Assembly (NCBI GenBank): GCA_027627225.1
Contig: CM051024.1
Span: 48,766,547-48,830,546, forward strand
Direction: 5' to 3'
Origin: Congeria kusceri
Lineage: Eukaryota; Mollusca; Bivalvia; Myida; Dreissenidae
DNA length: 64,000 nt
Translations under genes and position numbers: made by a program
Part shown: in pieces, positions 1-10,885 of the stretch
Layout of the letters: every line of letters begins with the position of its first letter
Position numbering within the stretch: the first letter of the stretch is position 1
Notes under the pieces: model-generated
What the model was told of the DNA's origin: nothing
The model's input: only the letters and a program-made list of their open reading frames with translations
Database searches by the model: none

Positions 1-451
1 AGATATAACCCAGATAGTGGAGTCTGCTTATCAGTAAAATCAATACATCACTCTGAGTCAACATGATACTTCTATTTTAGATCAGCATCATTATAGCCTG
101 CTGCTGACCTATATTTTGGCTATGTGTGCAGCAGTAAATTTTTCCACTGTCTGTCTTGGCATCCAGTCAGGAAAAAGATGTTAACAATACATAGCTAAAA
201 TTTATGTTGTAAACAAGCAATCAGAATGTAGGATTAATATCATGTGATCTATTGCCTGAAAGGGTTAATAATTTTTTGTTGTTTTGGACTGTTTAGTTTG
301 TAACTTATTCAGTATCATTTAATCATGTAACTTTTGGAATGACTTATACATTGGAATTGGGATTTTGGAAACTCAAGTTATTATCTTACATGATTTTTGA
401 AGCTGATTTATTGTTTCGCCTTGATTGAAAAATACTAATACACTGTTTTTA
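1..451. other. A+T-rich non-coding stretch
   Basis: No coding frame, splice-like exon or recognisable repeat was seen here beyond generally A+T-rich sequence. Confidence 0.4.
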
Positions 452-800
452 CTCAAAATTGGTGAGATTATTAGTAAGTTTTTACACAAATCAAATCAAA
501 GGTTGTATAGTTAATCTGACAATTTTGATAGGTGTATGATTCTTGATGTTAACAATGAGTATTCCTATATAACATAGAAATTTCCCTTTTCCTAAGAGTA
601 CATTTGGAAAGTTTGTATCTGTGGGTGTCATTGACTCAAAATTATTAGTAAGTTTTTACGCAAAACAACTAAAAGGTTTTATAGTTATTTATAATTTAAT
701 CTGACAATGTTGATAGTTGTATGGTTGTTAATGTTAACAATAAGTATTTCTATGTAACCTAGAAATTTCCTTCTAAGAGTACATTTGGAAAGTTTGTTTG
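452..800. repeat. Two-copy tandem duplication, about 180 bp unit
   Basis: Two diverged direct copies lie side by side, at about 452-618 and 634-800. Both begin with ctcaaaatt, continue with attagtaagtttttac, share a block around tctgacaat.ttgatag, and end with taagagtacatttggaaag. The copies differ by small indels and substitutions, so the duplication is not recent. No coding potential is apparent. Confidence 0.75.
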
Positions 801-1096
801 TTTGGATTTTTCACCTTATTTACCAGTAATTCAGTGATATAATGGTGGTCAGTTAACCTACTCACACTTTTTTCTGGGCAAACTAAGCCGATGTAAGTTG
901 TTTACCAGTACCAAGTGCACATACTTATGCCAGTAAATGACAACTGCCCTACTTGAATCAGAGGTAGGGGGAGAATGGCTGTATAAATTATTTCACGACC
1001 AATCCCCACACAAGTTATGTGGCCGGGGTGGGGCTCAAACTCAAAAACCCTTGATTGAGAGTATAGCGCTCTGCAAACTGAGCTAGATGGGCCCAC
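794..1096 (-). mobile_element. tRNA-derived SINE, family 1, minus strand, diverged copy
   Basis: Read on the minus strand this begins with a tRNA-like head (gggcccatctagctcag) carrying a decayed pol III A box and B box. It then runs through the same body as the copies at 8217, 13334 and 61930: ataacttgtgtggggattgg, a block around ctacctctgattcaagtag, and gtgtgagtaggttaactg. It ends near a gttt-type tail. The head has lost several B-box bases, so this is the most decayed of the four copies. Open frames on this stretch are translations of the SINE, not genes. Confidence 0.8.
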
Positions 1097-1849
1097 AAAG
1101 CCAGAATAATCTACTTGGTTTGATACATTTATATGGTGCCATTATGATGATATTTAGGAAGTTTTCGTAGATTGTAGTAACTATAGAGTGTCATTGTATG
1201 TACCAGTTTCAAACCCGTAAGGGTTTATCATTGCTTATGGACTTGGTTGCAAAAACATTTTTGAAAACAACAATACAGAACAATATGTCAATCACTGATA
1301 CGCAAAGTTGAACTGACATCAAATCGGTCTGTGTACTGGTGTTAATAAATCCAATCATAAGCTTTTTATGTATTTTTATAGAATTGTTTCCATGTTTTTT
1401 TGTATCGCCCCTATATGTTAATGCCATGCGAAATGGGTTTTTATAGTACTGAGAATGCAGGTATTTACGGGTACCTTAATGGTCATCATAGTACTCAGAC
1501 TCAGGTAAGCGCTTTGGGCCATCATGGTCCTCTTGTTTCAAAATTCCTGGTCTTTGAGAAGAAGTTATTCAATAAGCCATCATTAGAACGTGCACTTTAG
1601 TCAAATCCGAGCTAGATTAGTTTTTCGGAAAGCTAGTTTCTCAGGAATGGCTTGAGGGATTTCATTCAAGCTTTAAACATTTATTCCCCATACTAACATG
1701 AACCTATAGGCCAAGTTTGATAACTCTCGTTTGTAAGTTATCAAAATTATGGGCATTTTTACACTAAAAAATTTTTTAATGGGTGGAATGTCGGCGTCAA
1801 CTTATGATTTCCACTCTCTAACTTGAGAACCAATCTTCATACATAAATA

Positions 1850-2208
1850 CCCTAAAGCAACACTTGACTTGGGATTGCATTTGTGGTGGGTTGGGTGGGG
1901 TCAAGGTCAAGGTCAGTGTTACTAAAAATAGAAAACAAATCTGCTCTATAACTCGAGAACAAATTGAAATATTTTGGTAAAACTCAATTTATAGATACTG
2001 TATAATGAGACAATTCATGAGATTGCATATGGGGTTAGTTGGTTCAAGGTCAAGGTCACTGTTTTGAAATTTAGAAAAATGCTTCCACTCAGTAACTCGA
2101 GAAAGAAATTCATTGTTTTTTTAATTGGCTCCTACTATACAGTTTGCTTTAGAAACTCTGGACAAACACGAGAAAAGTCGAGTGCGCTGTCCTCCGACAG
2201 CTCTAGTT
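1850..2208 (+). repeat. Fragment of a long bivalve-type repeat ('ggtcaaggtcaaggtca' family)
   Basis: This contains two diverged units of the motif tgggattgcat...gtgggtggggtcaaggtcaaggtca...actaaaaatagaaaa...aactcgagaac...aatatttt, the same unit that forms the long tandem array at 33225-34610. It ends with gctgtcctccgacagctcta, a small hairpin-like terminus. It is probably an independent member or fragment of that superfamily. No protein is encoded. Confidence 0.65.
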
Positions 2209-3058
2209 AAAAGATATTAGAATTTCTGAATAAGTCCATTTAAATAAAGTCTTTGACTATTTATCACATTAGCAGATGCCCCTTTTGTATTGGGTAAGCT
2301 TTCTTATTTATACAGAAAAATCAAAAGCTTTTTTATTTATACAGAAAAATCATTGTGGTTTTATTTTGTTGGGTTGGTTGTCACTTGGAAGACCTTTTGA
2401 CAAAGGGAAGAAACTGGGGTAATTAATGTAACAGTGGTACAAGAGGTTACTTCCCTTACACAACAATGCTGCGTTGCCATTCATCTCTTTGCGTATTAAA
2501 ACGTTGATGAGAAATCTATGCATTAAATGGCTAGTCAGATAAGAGTAAACAGACAAAAGAGTAATTTTTTGGTAATTGGTTAGAAACAAAAATACTTTCA
2601 ATAAATACATTCATATTAAGTATTGGACAGTTTTATCACATGACAACATGTATTACCATATAGTTACAAGTGCTCGAGATAAGAGGAGCATTTACATAAA
2701 TACTCTTTAAAATGTGTCAAATACTTTTTGAAAAATACAAGTGAGGTCTCATTCAGCATTTTTATTCTTTTTGAAAAATACAAGTGGGGTCTCATTCAGC
2801 ATTTTCATTCATCACCAAAAACATAATTGTTTTTCAAATAAGACATTTTTAATTGGAAAATGTGTTTTTTTACAATAGATATATTGAAAATATAATTTAT
2901 TTGAATAGGAAAGGTCTAAATGTTTATAGACCCTTTGGGTACCATGGTTATCACAAGTCGATTATCACATCCTAGTCAGTTTGTTTGTATCTGCAATTCA
3001 ACAGAAAATTAAACTGTAAACAAATAAGACAGTACTCTTGTAAATAGTTTTGTCTTCT
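2209..3058. other. Non-coding, short local duplications only
   Basis: No gene was seen. Two small local direct duplications are visible: about 36 bp around 2302-2352 (ttatttatacagaaaaatca twice) and about 43 bp at 2725-2810 (tttttgaaaaatacaagtg twice). Confidence 0.4.
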
Positions 3059-3059
3059 C

Positions 3060-3375
3060 ATAAAGTATTATTGCTTTACTTATTAAAATATTGTTATGCT
3101 AAAGTAGTATTGCTTTACTTATGAAAATTATGTTATGCTAAAGTAGTATTGCTTTACTTATGAAAATATTGTTATGCTTAAGTAGTATTGCTTTACTTAT
3201 GAAAATATTGTTATGCTAAAGTAGTATTGCTTTAATTATGACAATATTGTTATGCTAAAGTAGTATTGCTTTACTTATGAAAATATTGTTATGCTAAAGT
3301 AGTATTGCTTTACTTATGAAAATATTGTTATGCTAAAGTAGTATTGCTTTACTTATGAAAATATTGTTATGCTTA
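3060..3375. repeat. 39-bp minisatellite, about 8 copies
   Basis: The unit taaagtagtattgctttact followed by tatgaaaatattgttatgc recurs at a 39-bp spacing about eight times with few substitutions. The array is homogeneous, suggesting recent expansion. It is A+T-rich and has no continuous reading frame of interest. Confidence 0.85.
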
Positions 3376-3379
3376 AGTT

Positions 3380-4420
3380 CTGTAACAGTTTAAAAATTCA
3401 GTGCAACTCATGAATAACAGATACATTTTAAATAATGCATTTATTCCCCAAAGAGATTACTATAGGAGTAATTGTATCTGCTTAATATTTCTGTATCAGA
3501 TACAGTAGTTTCATGCTCAACCCACGGGTATATATTAATGAAAGAAAAACATAGTTGTCTTGCTTGAATTTGAACAGACTTCAGAGCTCCAGGTAAGATT
3601 TTAACGGAAATGATCATGGACAAACTGGGTCTGCTGTGCAAATGATCATTGACCAATTTGCATGCAAATGATATTGACCGTATGTTATACTTGATAGGTT
3701 AGTTTGATATAGATGCCCATTCTTTTGAAAGTGTGATGACCCTTCAATGACCAAAGGTTGGTGACATTTTGTCAAATACTATATGTGCATTTAAGTCGTC
3801 GAAACTTACCATCAGGGACAACATAAAGCCAGGGATAAACCCCCCATTTACCAACTCTGAATTCTTATATCTGATATTGTTTCAGGAATGTGTCGACGTT
3901 TTGCGGTAGTTAATGAATTGACGTTTTAATTAACTATACGGTCTACAAGAGAATTAAAAATAGATCGAACGATACAATCTGGTTTTATGTTGGTGGTTTT
4001 GAAATTCTCAATTACATCTGGGTCTCTGAAAGTCTGTTTTCTTTTTCTCCCGCAAGATGATGACACTTTTCAATCAAAGAATGAATCTGTGACGCTTTTA
4101 TACACGCCAACCACATGACAAGATTGTCTTTGTGACACAATTTCTATTATTTTATGCGTACCACAACTTCAAGTATACGTAATTTAACCCCTACAGATTT
4201 TTTTCAATGCATATTTCTGAATTTTAAATGCGTACATATGCAAGTACGCGTTTTATCTGTCGCTCTGAAGACATAGAAGAAAAAGCTAAAAATTGTCTAA
4301 AACTTCACCTAGTTGCAAGGGAGATAACTACATGTTTACATGACTGAACAAAAATCAGCAGTGGTTGTCTACCATTCATTTGAATTATGCATATTTAAGA
4401 TGCTTCATGTTGCTCATATT
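3380..4420. other. Non-coding flank left of the piggyBac element
   Basis: I see no convincing gene in this stretch. It is ordinary A+T-rich sequence up to the TTAA that marks the piggyBac insertion. Confidence 0.35.
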
Positions 4421-4421
4421 C

Positions 4422-4436
4422 TTAACCCTTACTGCG
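4422..4436 (+). repeat. piggyBac left end: TTAA target site plus terminal inverted repeat
   Basis: TTAA at 4422-4425 is followed by CCCTTACTGCG (4426-4436), an exact inverted match to the right end at 6662-6672. Immediately inside are two subterminal direct repeats of the form cgggaaccgrgta (about 4437 and 4481), a typical place for transposase-binding repeats. Confidence 0.9.
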
Positions 4437-6672
4437 CGGGAACCGGGTAAACTCGGGTCTGGGATTTAGTGCAGTACGAACGGGAACCGAGTATACTTGT
4501 TTTCAATAGTGGTCTCATTTTAGTAGTTCCGGGAGTTTCCCCGATTTATGTCATCGGTATTTTTCAGTATTAACCAATGAAAAAAGGTCTTCCCTAATTT
4601 GAAACGATATGATTGGTCTTTATTTTTTGATTTTATGACGTCGAAATGTAAAATCAACAAGCCTTGAAATTCAGACCAAAACGAGACAAAGAAAATGGCG
4701 GACGTTAGTTTTGATGCAGAACTATTCTTTGGTAATTCGGACAGCGATTGTGATTTTGAGGAATTTGAAGGGTTTGATGAGCAAGATATACGTGATGTAC
4801 AGCCTGGACAATTACCAGAATACGATGCTAACCAGTTTGAAGGCGACAGAGAGTCTTCAAGTGACATGTTAGCAAATTGGTCGTCGAGTGTTGTTGAACG
4901 TTTGGTACCACCATTCGTTGCAGAAAGTGGTTTGTGCGTTGATTTGGAGATCGATTCAGTTCCATTAGACTATTTCTCGTTGTTTCTGAATGATGGGGAC
5001 ATGGATCATATTGCATTCGAAACGAATAGGTATTTTGCACAGCAACGAGCCAAAAAGCAGCCGTCTCGTTTTTCGAGAATGAACTCTTGGTATGACACTA
5101 CTGGGCCTGAGATACGAAAATTTCTGGGCATGACCATTGTTATGGGACTCGTTGACAAACCTGCACTCAGCAATTACTGGTCTACTGAAAAGCTGGTCTG
5201 CACTCCAGAGTTCAGCCATATGATGCCACGAGACAGGTTTCTGTCTTTGTTGTCATTTTTGCATTTGGCAGACAACAGGACAGCACCCACTCGTGAACAA
5301 GAAGGCTTCGATCCGTTGTACAAGGTGTGTATATATTCATAACTAAACACTTTACATGCATATTTTATTTGCCATCTTGAAATAAAAACATACCACAAGT
5401 TTATACATTTATTCTGCATATATGTGTTTACAACAATGTTACATATCTACATTCAAATTTGACACAAGTCACATGAACAAATTATCAGCCTATTTCGATA
5501 ACCGAACGGTACCTAATTATTGTCTCACATTTTGTATGAAATTTTCTTTTAAAATTTTTAACACATAAAGCAACAGATACAATCAGTTCAACAAAGTAAA
5601 ACAATAAAGTAACATATTTGTTATTCTGTCGTTTCAGGTGAGGCCCATCTATGACGTGGTAACAGCTCGCTTCAGGAACACGTACACTCCGGATCGCAAC
5701 ATCGTGGTGGACGAAGGTATGGTGCCATGGAAGGGACGACTACGGTTCAGACAGTACATCCCAAACAAGCCCGACAGGTTTGGAGTGAAACTCTATGTGC
5801 TAAGTGAAAGCAAGTCAGGCTACATGTGTGACTTTGACATTTACACAGGAGCAGATTACGACCCCGATCCTAATGCCGAGGACAGCGAACTCACCCTCGG
5901 ACATTCTTACGGAGTTGTAATGGGCTTGCTAAGGAAGTCCAACCTGCTAAACAAAGGGTACTGTTTGTACACAGACAACTACTACAGTTCCCCTATACTG
6001 TTTGACAGACTGGCAGCAGAAGACACTGTTTTTGTTGTGTAACAAAATGAACTTTATATGGAGTATAACCAGTACATATCATAACACACCTGTAATTACC
6101 TTGCATACCTGTTAATAATGAAATAATCAAATCTTTAATAAATAAAAACAAATATTAAACAATTATTTGATGTAATGATGCTCTACAGAGTAAACTGGGT
6201 ATTTTGTAATATGCATTGTTCAAGAAAAATGTTGCTACTCTTTACCAATAATGGACAGTCAAAACAATTTACCTGTATTGTTAATTAGGCAGTATTTTTG
6301 TCTATTTTATGTCAAAATTTAACAATTACAAGTTGTTTGTTGTACTCTGACATTGTTTTATTATTTATTAAATAAAAAAGAGAGATTTCTAATAATAAAG
6401 CTAATAAAATCGTTCATTTGTTGAATTTTACCTGTATTTATAAGTTTATCTCACCTGTACTGGTGTAAAAATAACGACAGGTGAAAACAAGTTGCGTCAA
6501 AATGTCCGTCTTTCAATTACCTACACATATTATATAGGTTTTATATATCAAAGATAAACATATAATGGTGAAAATGAAGGTCAACTAACATGACTGTAAA
6601 ACCAGGAATTCTCCAAAAAATAATCAGTACCAGGCTGCTGATAAGCCAAATACATATTCAACGCAGTAAGGG
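4426..6672 (+). mobile_element. piggyBac-superfamily DNA transposon, complete ends, internally defective
   Basis: The element is 2247 bp with 11-bp terminal inverted repeats beginning CCC and ending GGG, flanked on both sides by TTAA. That is the diagnostic target duplication of piggyBac transposons. The interior carries a two-exon transposase reading frame on the same strand, ending prematurely, followed by about 620 bp of A+T-rich sequence with no further domain. The ends are therefore intact and potentially mobilisable in trans, while the encoded protein lacks part of its catalytic core. Seen directly: TIR, TTAA and ORFs. Known: TTAA specificity of the superfamily. Inferred: current non-autonomy. 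Confidence 0.9.
4695..6042 (+). pseudogene. piggyBac (PGBD-like) transposase, two exons, C-terminally truncated
   Basis: Exon 1 (4695-5324, 210 codons) starts at an ATG in good context (aaaatggcg). It has an acidic Asp/Glu/Ser-rich N-terminus of about 60 residues, as is usual for PGBD proteins, then the start of the DDE_Tnp_1_7 domain (LDYFSLFL, GPEIRKFLGMTIVMGL, LSNYWS, RDRFLSLLSFLHLAD). A phase-0 intron (5325-5637, donor GTGTGT, acceptor tttcag) joins it to exon 2 (5638-6042), which holds the first catalytic Asp in VVDEGMVPWKGR and the second in YTDNYYSSP. A stop follows at 344 residues, before the later catalytic Asp residues and the cysteine-rich C-terminal domain, against roughly 550-600 residues for complete family members. 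No continuation was seen before the right TIR. Confidence 0.88.
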
Positions 6673-6676
6673 TTAA
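6662..6676 (-). repeat. piggyBac right end: terminal inverted repeat plus TTAA
   Basis: CGCAGTAAGGG (6662-6672) is the exact reverse complement of the left terminus and is followed by TTAA (6673-6676). With the left end it defines both borders of the element. Confidence 0.9.
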
Positions 6677-6880
6677 GCATACAACTGATGACACAGGGGT
6701 TTCTGTTTGATTTCGTATTTATGGCACAAATGTGCATTAATTTTAATAGCACTGTATTATTATTGAATATAACATTGTAATAATTGGAGAATGGACACTG
6801 ATGTATGCAAGAACCAATACTTCAGGTGTTAAATTACTGCAAGGATGTTAGTCATTTTTAATGAGCCTGAAAGTTTACCT

Positions 6881-7141
6881 GGGCCCATATTTATGAAGAT
6901 TCTTAAGCCATTCTTAACTTAAGTTGAACATAAGTCAAAATTATAATTTGTGTTTAAAACACTATGCGTTGCAACATTTGCCTGACTAATGCTAGGTATT
7001 AATACACTTTGAATTATATTGCAAATTATGTGACAAAATCTTCCATAAATGCAGTACTTTGTCAGAAAATTCAATAATAAAATTTGAGAATTTAAGATAT
7101 TTCTTGATTTTCGTCTGAGATTCTTTATAAATACCAGTCCT
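6881..7141. mobile_element. MITE with GGGCC..TATT termini
   Basis: The left end gggcccatatttatgaagat and the reverse complement of the right end (ggactggtatttataaagaa) form an imperfect terminal inverted repeat of about 25 bp around an A+T-rich 210-bp core. The ends resemble those of the elements at 16109-16640 and 16640-16901 (gggc..gtattcac), so they may form one loose family. No coding capacity. Confidence 0.65.
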
Positions 7142-7356
7142 GCTTAAATATCTGATCAAAAAGCAATAAAACCATTAGATATTATACTAGAAAGCATGCG
7201 GAGAGTGCCGACCTCTACCAAGATAGGTAACTACCTTACACTAGAATTTGCCATTGATAGGTTACCTCCCCTGCCCCATTTCCCATTAATAAAGAATCTT
7301 TCAAATGGTTTCAGGATTCAGTTGGTGATCTGGATCACCACCAAAATATTATCAAT

Positions 7357-7619
7357 TGAGGCATGTCGTGGGAAAACAGGGCTTTATGCCTGTGCGTTGT
7401 GTCATCCCGGTTCAGCCTGTGCAGTCCGCACAGGCTAATCAGGGACGACACTTTCCGCCTACAGTGGATTTATGTTTAGAAGAGACTTCCTTGAAACGGA
7501 AAAAAACATAAAAGTGAAAAAGAGTGCCGTCCTGGATTAGCCTGTGTGGACTGCACTGGCTTATCCGGTACAACACTTTACGCACATGCATTAAGCCCGT
7601 TTTCCCACTACACGCCTCA
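7357..7619 (-). mobile_element. Palindromic hairpin element, copy A
   Basis: The outer inverted repeat tgaggcatgtcgtgggaaaa matches the reverse complement of ttttcccactacacgcctca. Each arm contains its own inner hairpin (agcctgtgc-agtcc-gcacaggct and a diverged right partner) flanked by gtcgtcc/gacgaca and actttccgcc. The central spacer, read from cagtggatttatgtttagaa, runs opposite to copies B, D, F and G, so the copy is called minus. No ORF belongs to it; the small frame crossing 7196-7438 is incidental. Confidence 0.85.
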
Positions 7620-8216
7620 TTTGTATATTAGCCCATTTCCAACATTCCCGGAGAATTTTGTGCAAATCCATTTGTAACTTTTTGATTAAAATTGCTTATA
7701 GGCAGAGAGACAGACATTAGCTAATACCAGTAAAAAAAACAGACATGCATTTAGCTACTACTGGTAAAAAAACATGGCAGAGGTAATAATTACTGTCATA
7801 ACACAAACTTTCATCTTAAAAACTGTTTTGAAACTATGACTGATCAAACAGGTATTAATGAATATTAAAAATCCATTATTTTTTCAAAATCTTTATGACA
7901 TTTTTATGTTTTGCACTTTAAAGCCTATAGGTATTTATCTTTTGAAGACTTAACATCTATGTGGAAATTCTGCCTATCATAAAATGTTGCACAATAAATG
8001 AGATAGCGCGTAATGGGAAATGAATTACCAAAGATAGCAACTGTGTATACAGAAAACGCAGCAACTTGCTTGTTTATCTTCCAACCCCAATGCTGCAAGT
8101 TTGCAGCTACCTGGCATTTCTCAAGAAAATGTCATGCAAAATTGCTTGCATTTACTATCAGAGTCAGTTAAAGGAAGTGACCGGGAATTTTGTTTAAGGT
8201 CATTCATACTTGTCAA
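7620..8216. other. Non-coding A+T-rich spacer
   Basis: Nothing recognisable apart from a near-duplicate of agacatgcatttagctact/agacagacattagctaatac around 7690-7780. Confidence 0.35.
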
Positions 8217-8508
8217 CTGGGCCAGCTAGCTCAGTTGGTAGAGCGCTGGATTACAAATCCGAGGATCGCGGGTTCGATTCCCAGCCCGGCCACATAACTT
8301 GTGTGGGGATTGGTCATGAAATTATTTCTATGGCCATTCTCACCCTACCTCTGATTCAAGTAGGGCAGTTGTCAGTTACAGGCATAAGTATGTGCACTTA
8401 GTACTGGTAAACCAGCTTACCAGGAAAAGTGTGAGTAGATTAACTGCCCGCCATTATATGACTGAAATACTGTTGAATACGGTGAAAAATCCAAACAAAC
8501 AAACAAAA
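8217..8508 (+). mobile_element. tRNA-derived SINE, family 1, best-preserved copy
   Basis: A tRNA-like head of about 75 bp has an A box (tagctcagttgg) and a B box (ggttcgattcc), with a cloverleaf-like order of acceptor, D, anticodon and T segments. A unique body of about 190 bp follows (ataacttgtgtggggattgg, ctacctctgattcaagtagg, gtgagtagattaactgcc, gactgaaatactgttgaata), then a short aaacaaacaaac tail. The body is shared with three other copies in this window. Because the head is followed by the SINE body, this is not a functional tRNA gene. Confidence 0.9.
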
Positions 8509-8921
8509 CAAAATTCATACTTGTCGAAATGAGAAGTTTTGAAAAATGAAAAATACTTTAATACTTGTAGAATGAGAAGTTTTGAAAAATGAAAAATAAG
8601 TAAATAGAGATATTGTAAGAGATTAACATTTTATTTGCAGCATATTCAAGTTTTGCATAGATTATCTTAATCAACTGTTTGTGATAGTGAGTAATCACTA
8701 AATTGCATGTGTCTAATTATTTCACATGGTAAAACATGACATTAGGATGCAATAACACTTTAATTGTATTGTGTCATGCTTAACTATAAATAGACATAAA
8801 AGTACTGAAATTAGCACCAGGTAAGTGTAAAATAACATGTCTGGGATGAAATAGGTGGCTGTTTGTCATTGTCATTGTACAAAGATATTTATACACTTAT
8901 TATAGGTCCGTCAAATATATA

Positions 8922-10433
8922 TGAGGCGTGTAACTGGGCTTAATGAATGTCCGTAAAGTATCGTCCCGGATTAGCCTGTGCAGTCCGCACAGGCTTATCC
9001 AGGATGACACTTTCAGCTTTTATGGTATTTTCTGTTTCGAGGTCATCTCTTCTGAACATAAATCTGCTCTTAGGGGAGACCGGGGATAGTTGTTACACTT
9101 TTCACATTTTCGCGAACATCTTTTTAATAAATTTGTGCATATGAATAGTTCAAATATCATTATAAAAACTCAATGTTTGGTGTTCAAAATGATGTATTGT
9201 AACATCTAAATATTAGAATAGTTCTGCTAGAAAGAGCCGCGTGTACGGGGTTAGTGAAGTGTAACTACTTACTTCAACTGTGGGGCAAGTTGTGACTAAC
9301 ACGGGGATAAGTTGTTACAGTTTGTACAATACGAAAAATTTAGTATTACTAAATTTTATTGAATATAATAAACCGATTAAGATCAACATTTCATATATAT
9401 ACCAATGTATAGGAATATTGAACTTGATGTAACGCAATTCTCAATAAAAGCAACGACATCGTGAAATCGTCATAAAACCCTTAATGGTCGGTCTCACGAG
9501 TATTTTGTTTTTGCATATTCAGCAGGTCCACTTTCATTGTGCTAATTCTGTTGCTGACTTGAACAATATACAACCTTGCTGCTGTTATTAGATAGTCTTT
9601 CAAATGATTCTACTTGTCCGTTGAACAAATTAGTTTCGACGATCGTTGCCTTATTTATAATTCCCGCCAATGAGAAATTTGGGCTTGCACAATGTATCGA
9701 CAGTGTTATTGGATTTATGAATACCAATTTATATGGCAAATGCGCCAACAGAACAATGTTTTACCACGACTTCCCCCACCTCCTAGGTTCTGCGGAGTTT
9801 GTCCCCTGTTGATTTTAGGTTTGTAATATCACGTACATTCCGCAAATAACAACGAAACATGCTCATGAAAATTATCTTAATTAACATAAACATTATTTAA
9901 ATATTAACATTTCGTCACAATGCTTTGTTGTTAAAATAATTGAAAAGAAATGAAAGTCCAGTTAAACCAAGCAAATATGGCATGTTGTTACACTATACCA
10001 TAGTGCCTCATTTGCAATGTATCAACTTGCCCCAACACAACCCACGTGACAAAAGCAAGGGGAGACAACTTATACAGTATACTTCGTATTCGCTTCCCGC
10101 CTTAATTTAAATGTGTATCCTTAATAAATCACACTGTATATATCTATTATTGAATATTTGCATGTACTTTACTTTTTAACCCCAAAAATGCAAAACATCA
10201 CAGTTTTACTTGTGTGGTCCAAAATCACGTTCTTCCATCTAGAAATAGTACTGTTTCGCATAAATGTGAGCGATTTGTACTAATTATGGATGACACAAGT
10301 GTCAACAAATATATGTCATATGTGATGTCATCAAGTAGATATATTCAGTGTAACAACCTACCCCGTGTAACAACTATACCTGGTCTCCCCTACTACACTT
10401 TACACACATGCATTAAGCCCATAACACGCCTCA
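8922..10433 (+). mobile_element. Palindromic hairpin element, copy B, split by a TA-flanked transposon
   Basis: The left part (8922-9072) has the outer end tgaggcgtg, the inner hairpin agcctgtgcagtccgcacag and the central spacer gcttttatggtattttctgt. The right part (10391-10433) resumes with acactttacacacatgcatt and ends acacgcctca. Everything between, 9073-10390, is another transposon. The right inner hairpin is missing, which also happens in the short copies F and G. The element is flanked by atatat on both sides. Confidence 0.8.
9073..10390. mobile_element. TA-flanked TIR transposon (Tc1/mariner-like insertion signature), 1318 bp, non-autonomous
   Basis: The left end ggggagaccggggatagttg and the right end (reverse complement ggggagaccaggtatagttg) form a 26-bp inverted repeat with two mismatches, continuing ttacac, bounded by TA on both sides. 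Related motifs (ggggataagttgttaca near 9303, ggggtaggttgttacac next to the right end, ggggcaagttgtg near 9282) recur as subterminal repeats. The interior holds only short frames such as 9576-9812 (78 residues), with no recognisable transposase or DDE motif. It is inserted in palindromic copy B. The TA duplication suggests the IS630/Tc1/mariner group, but no protein confirms the superfamily. Confidence 0.78.
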
Positions 10434-10730
10434 TATATATATATAGCACTAAATTAGTCTGATGTTATGCAAGATACAATTGTGCAGTGATTCAATCAGT
10501 TGGAATCTTTTAACATTGTTTGAAGTTTGATGACTAACCAGAATGTCCCCACAAACAGCTCAGAGTTATGGCCCTTGAATTATCATGAAAATCGTCTTCT
10601 AATTGGGGTTTTATTGTATTTTCGGCATGTGTGTCAATAGCTATTACAAATGTGTACGTTTGTACATTTTGGTGATAAAACTGGTTTAAAATGAACAAAC
10701 TGAATTTTTATTCTTTCCTTAATGCTTACA

Positions 10731-10885
10731 ACCGGGAAGTCTCGGGTTCGATCCCCACTCAGGGAGCGTTCTCAAGATCTTTACAAAGACACCAAGTACT
10801 GGTTCTTCCCAGGAAATGGACTAGAGTGTCACTACCAGCCTAAGGCTTTTGATGCAATCAAGCTAAAATAAATAGGTTTAACTAA
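10731..10885 (+). mobile_element. tRNA-derived SINE, family 2, 5'-truncated
   Basis: The copy begins inside the tRNA-like head with a B box (gggttcgatccccactcagg) and lacks the A box. The body gggagcgttctcaagatct, caccaagtactggttct and aggcttttgatgcaa and the end aaataaataggtttaactaa match the longer copy at 26235. It defines the uninterrupted 3' end of the family, which lets the insertion in the other copy be located. Confidence 0.85.

Noticed and set aside
8217..8292. Functional tRNA gene
   Set aside because: A and B boxes and a partial cloverleaf are present, but the same head is followed by a conserved 190-bp body in all four copies and the anticodon stem has mismatches; it is a SINE head.
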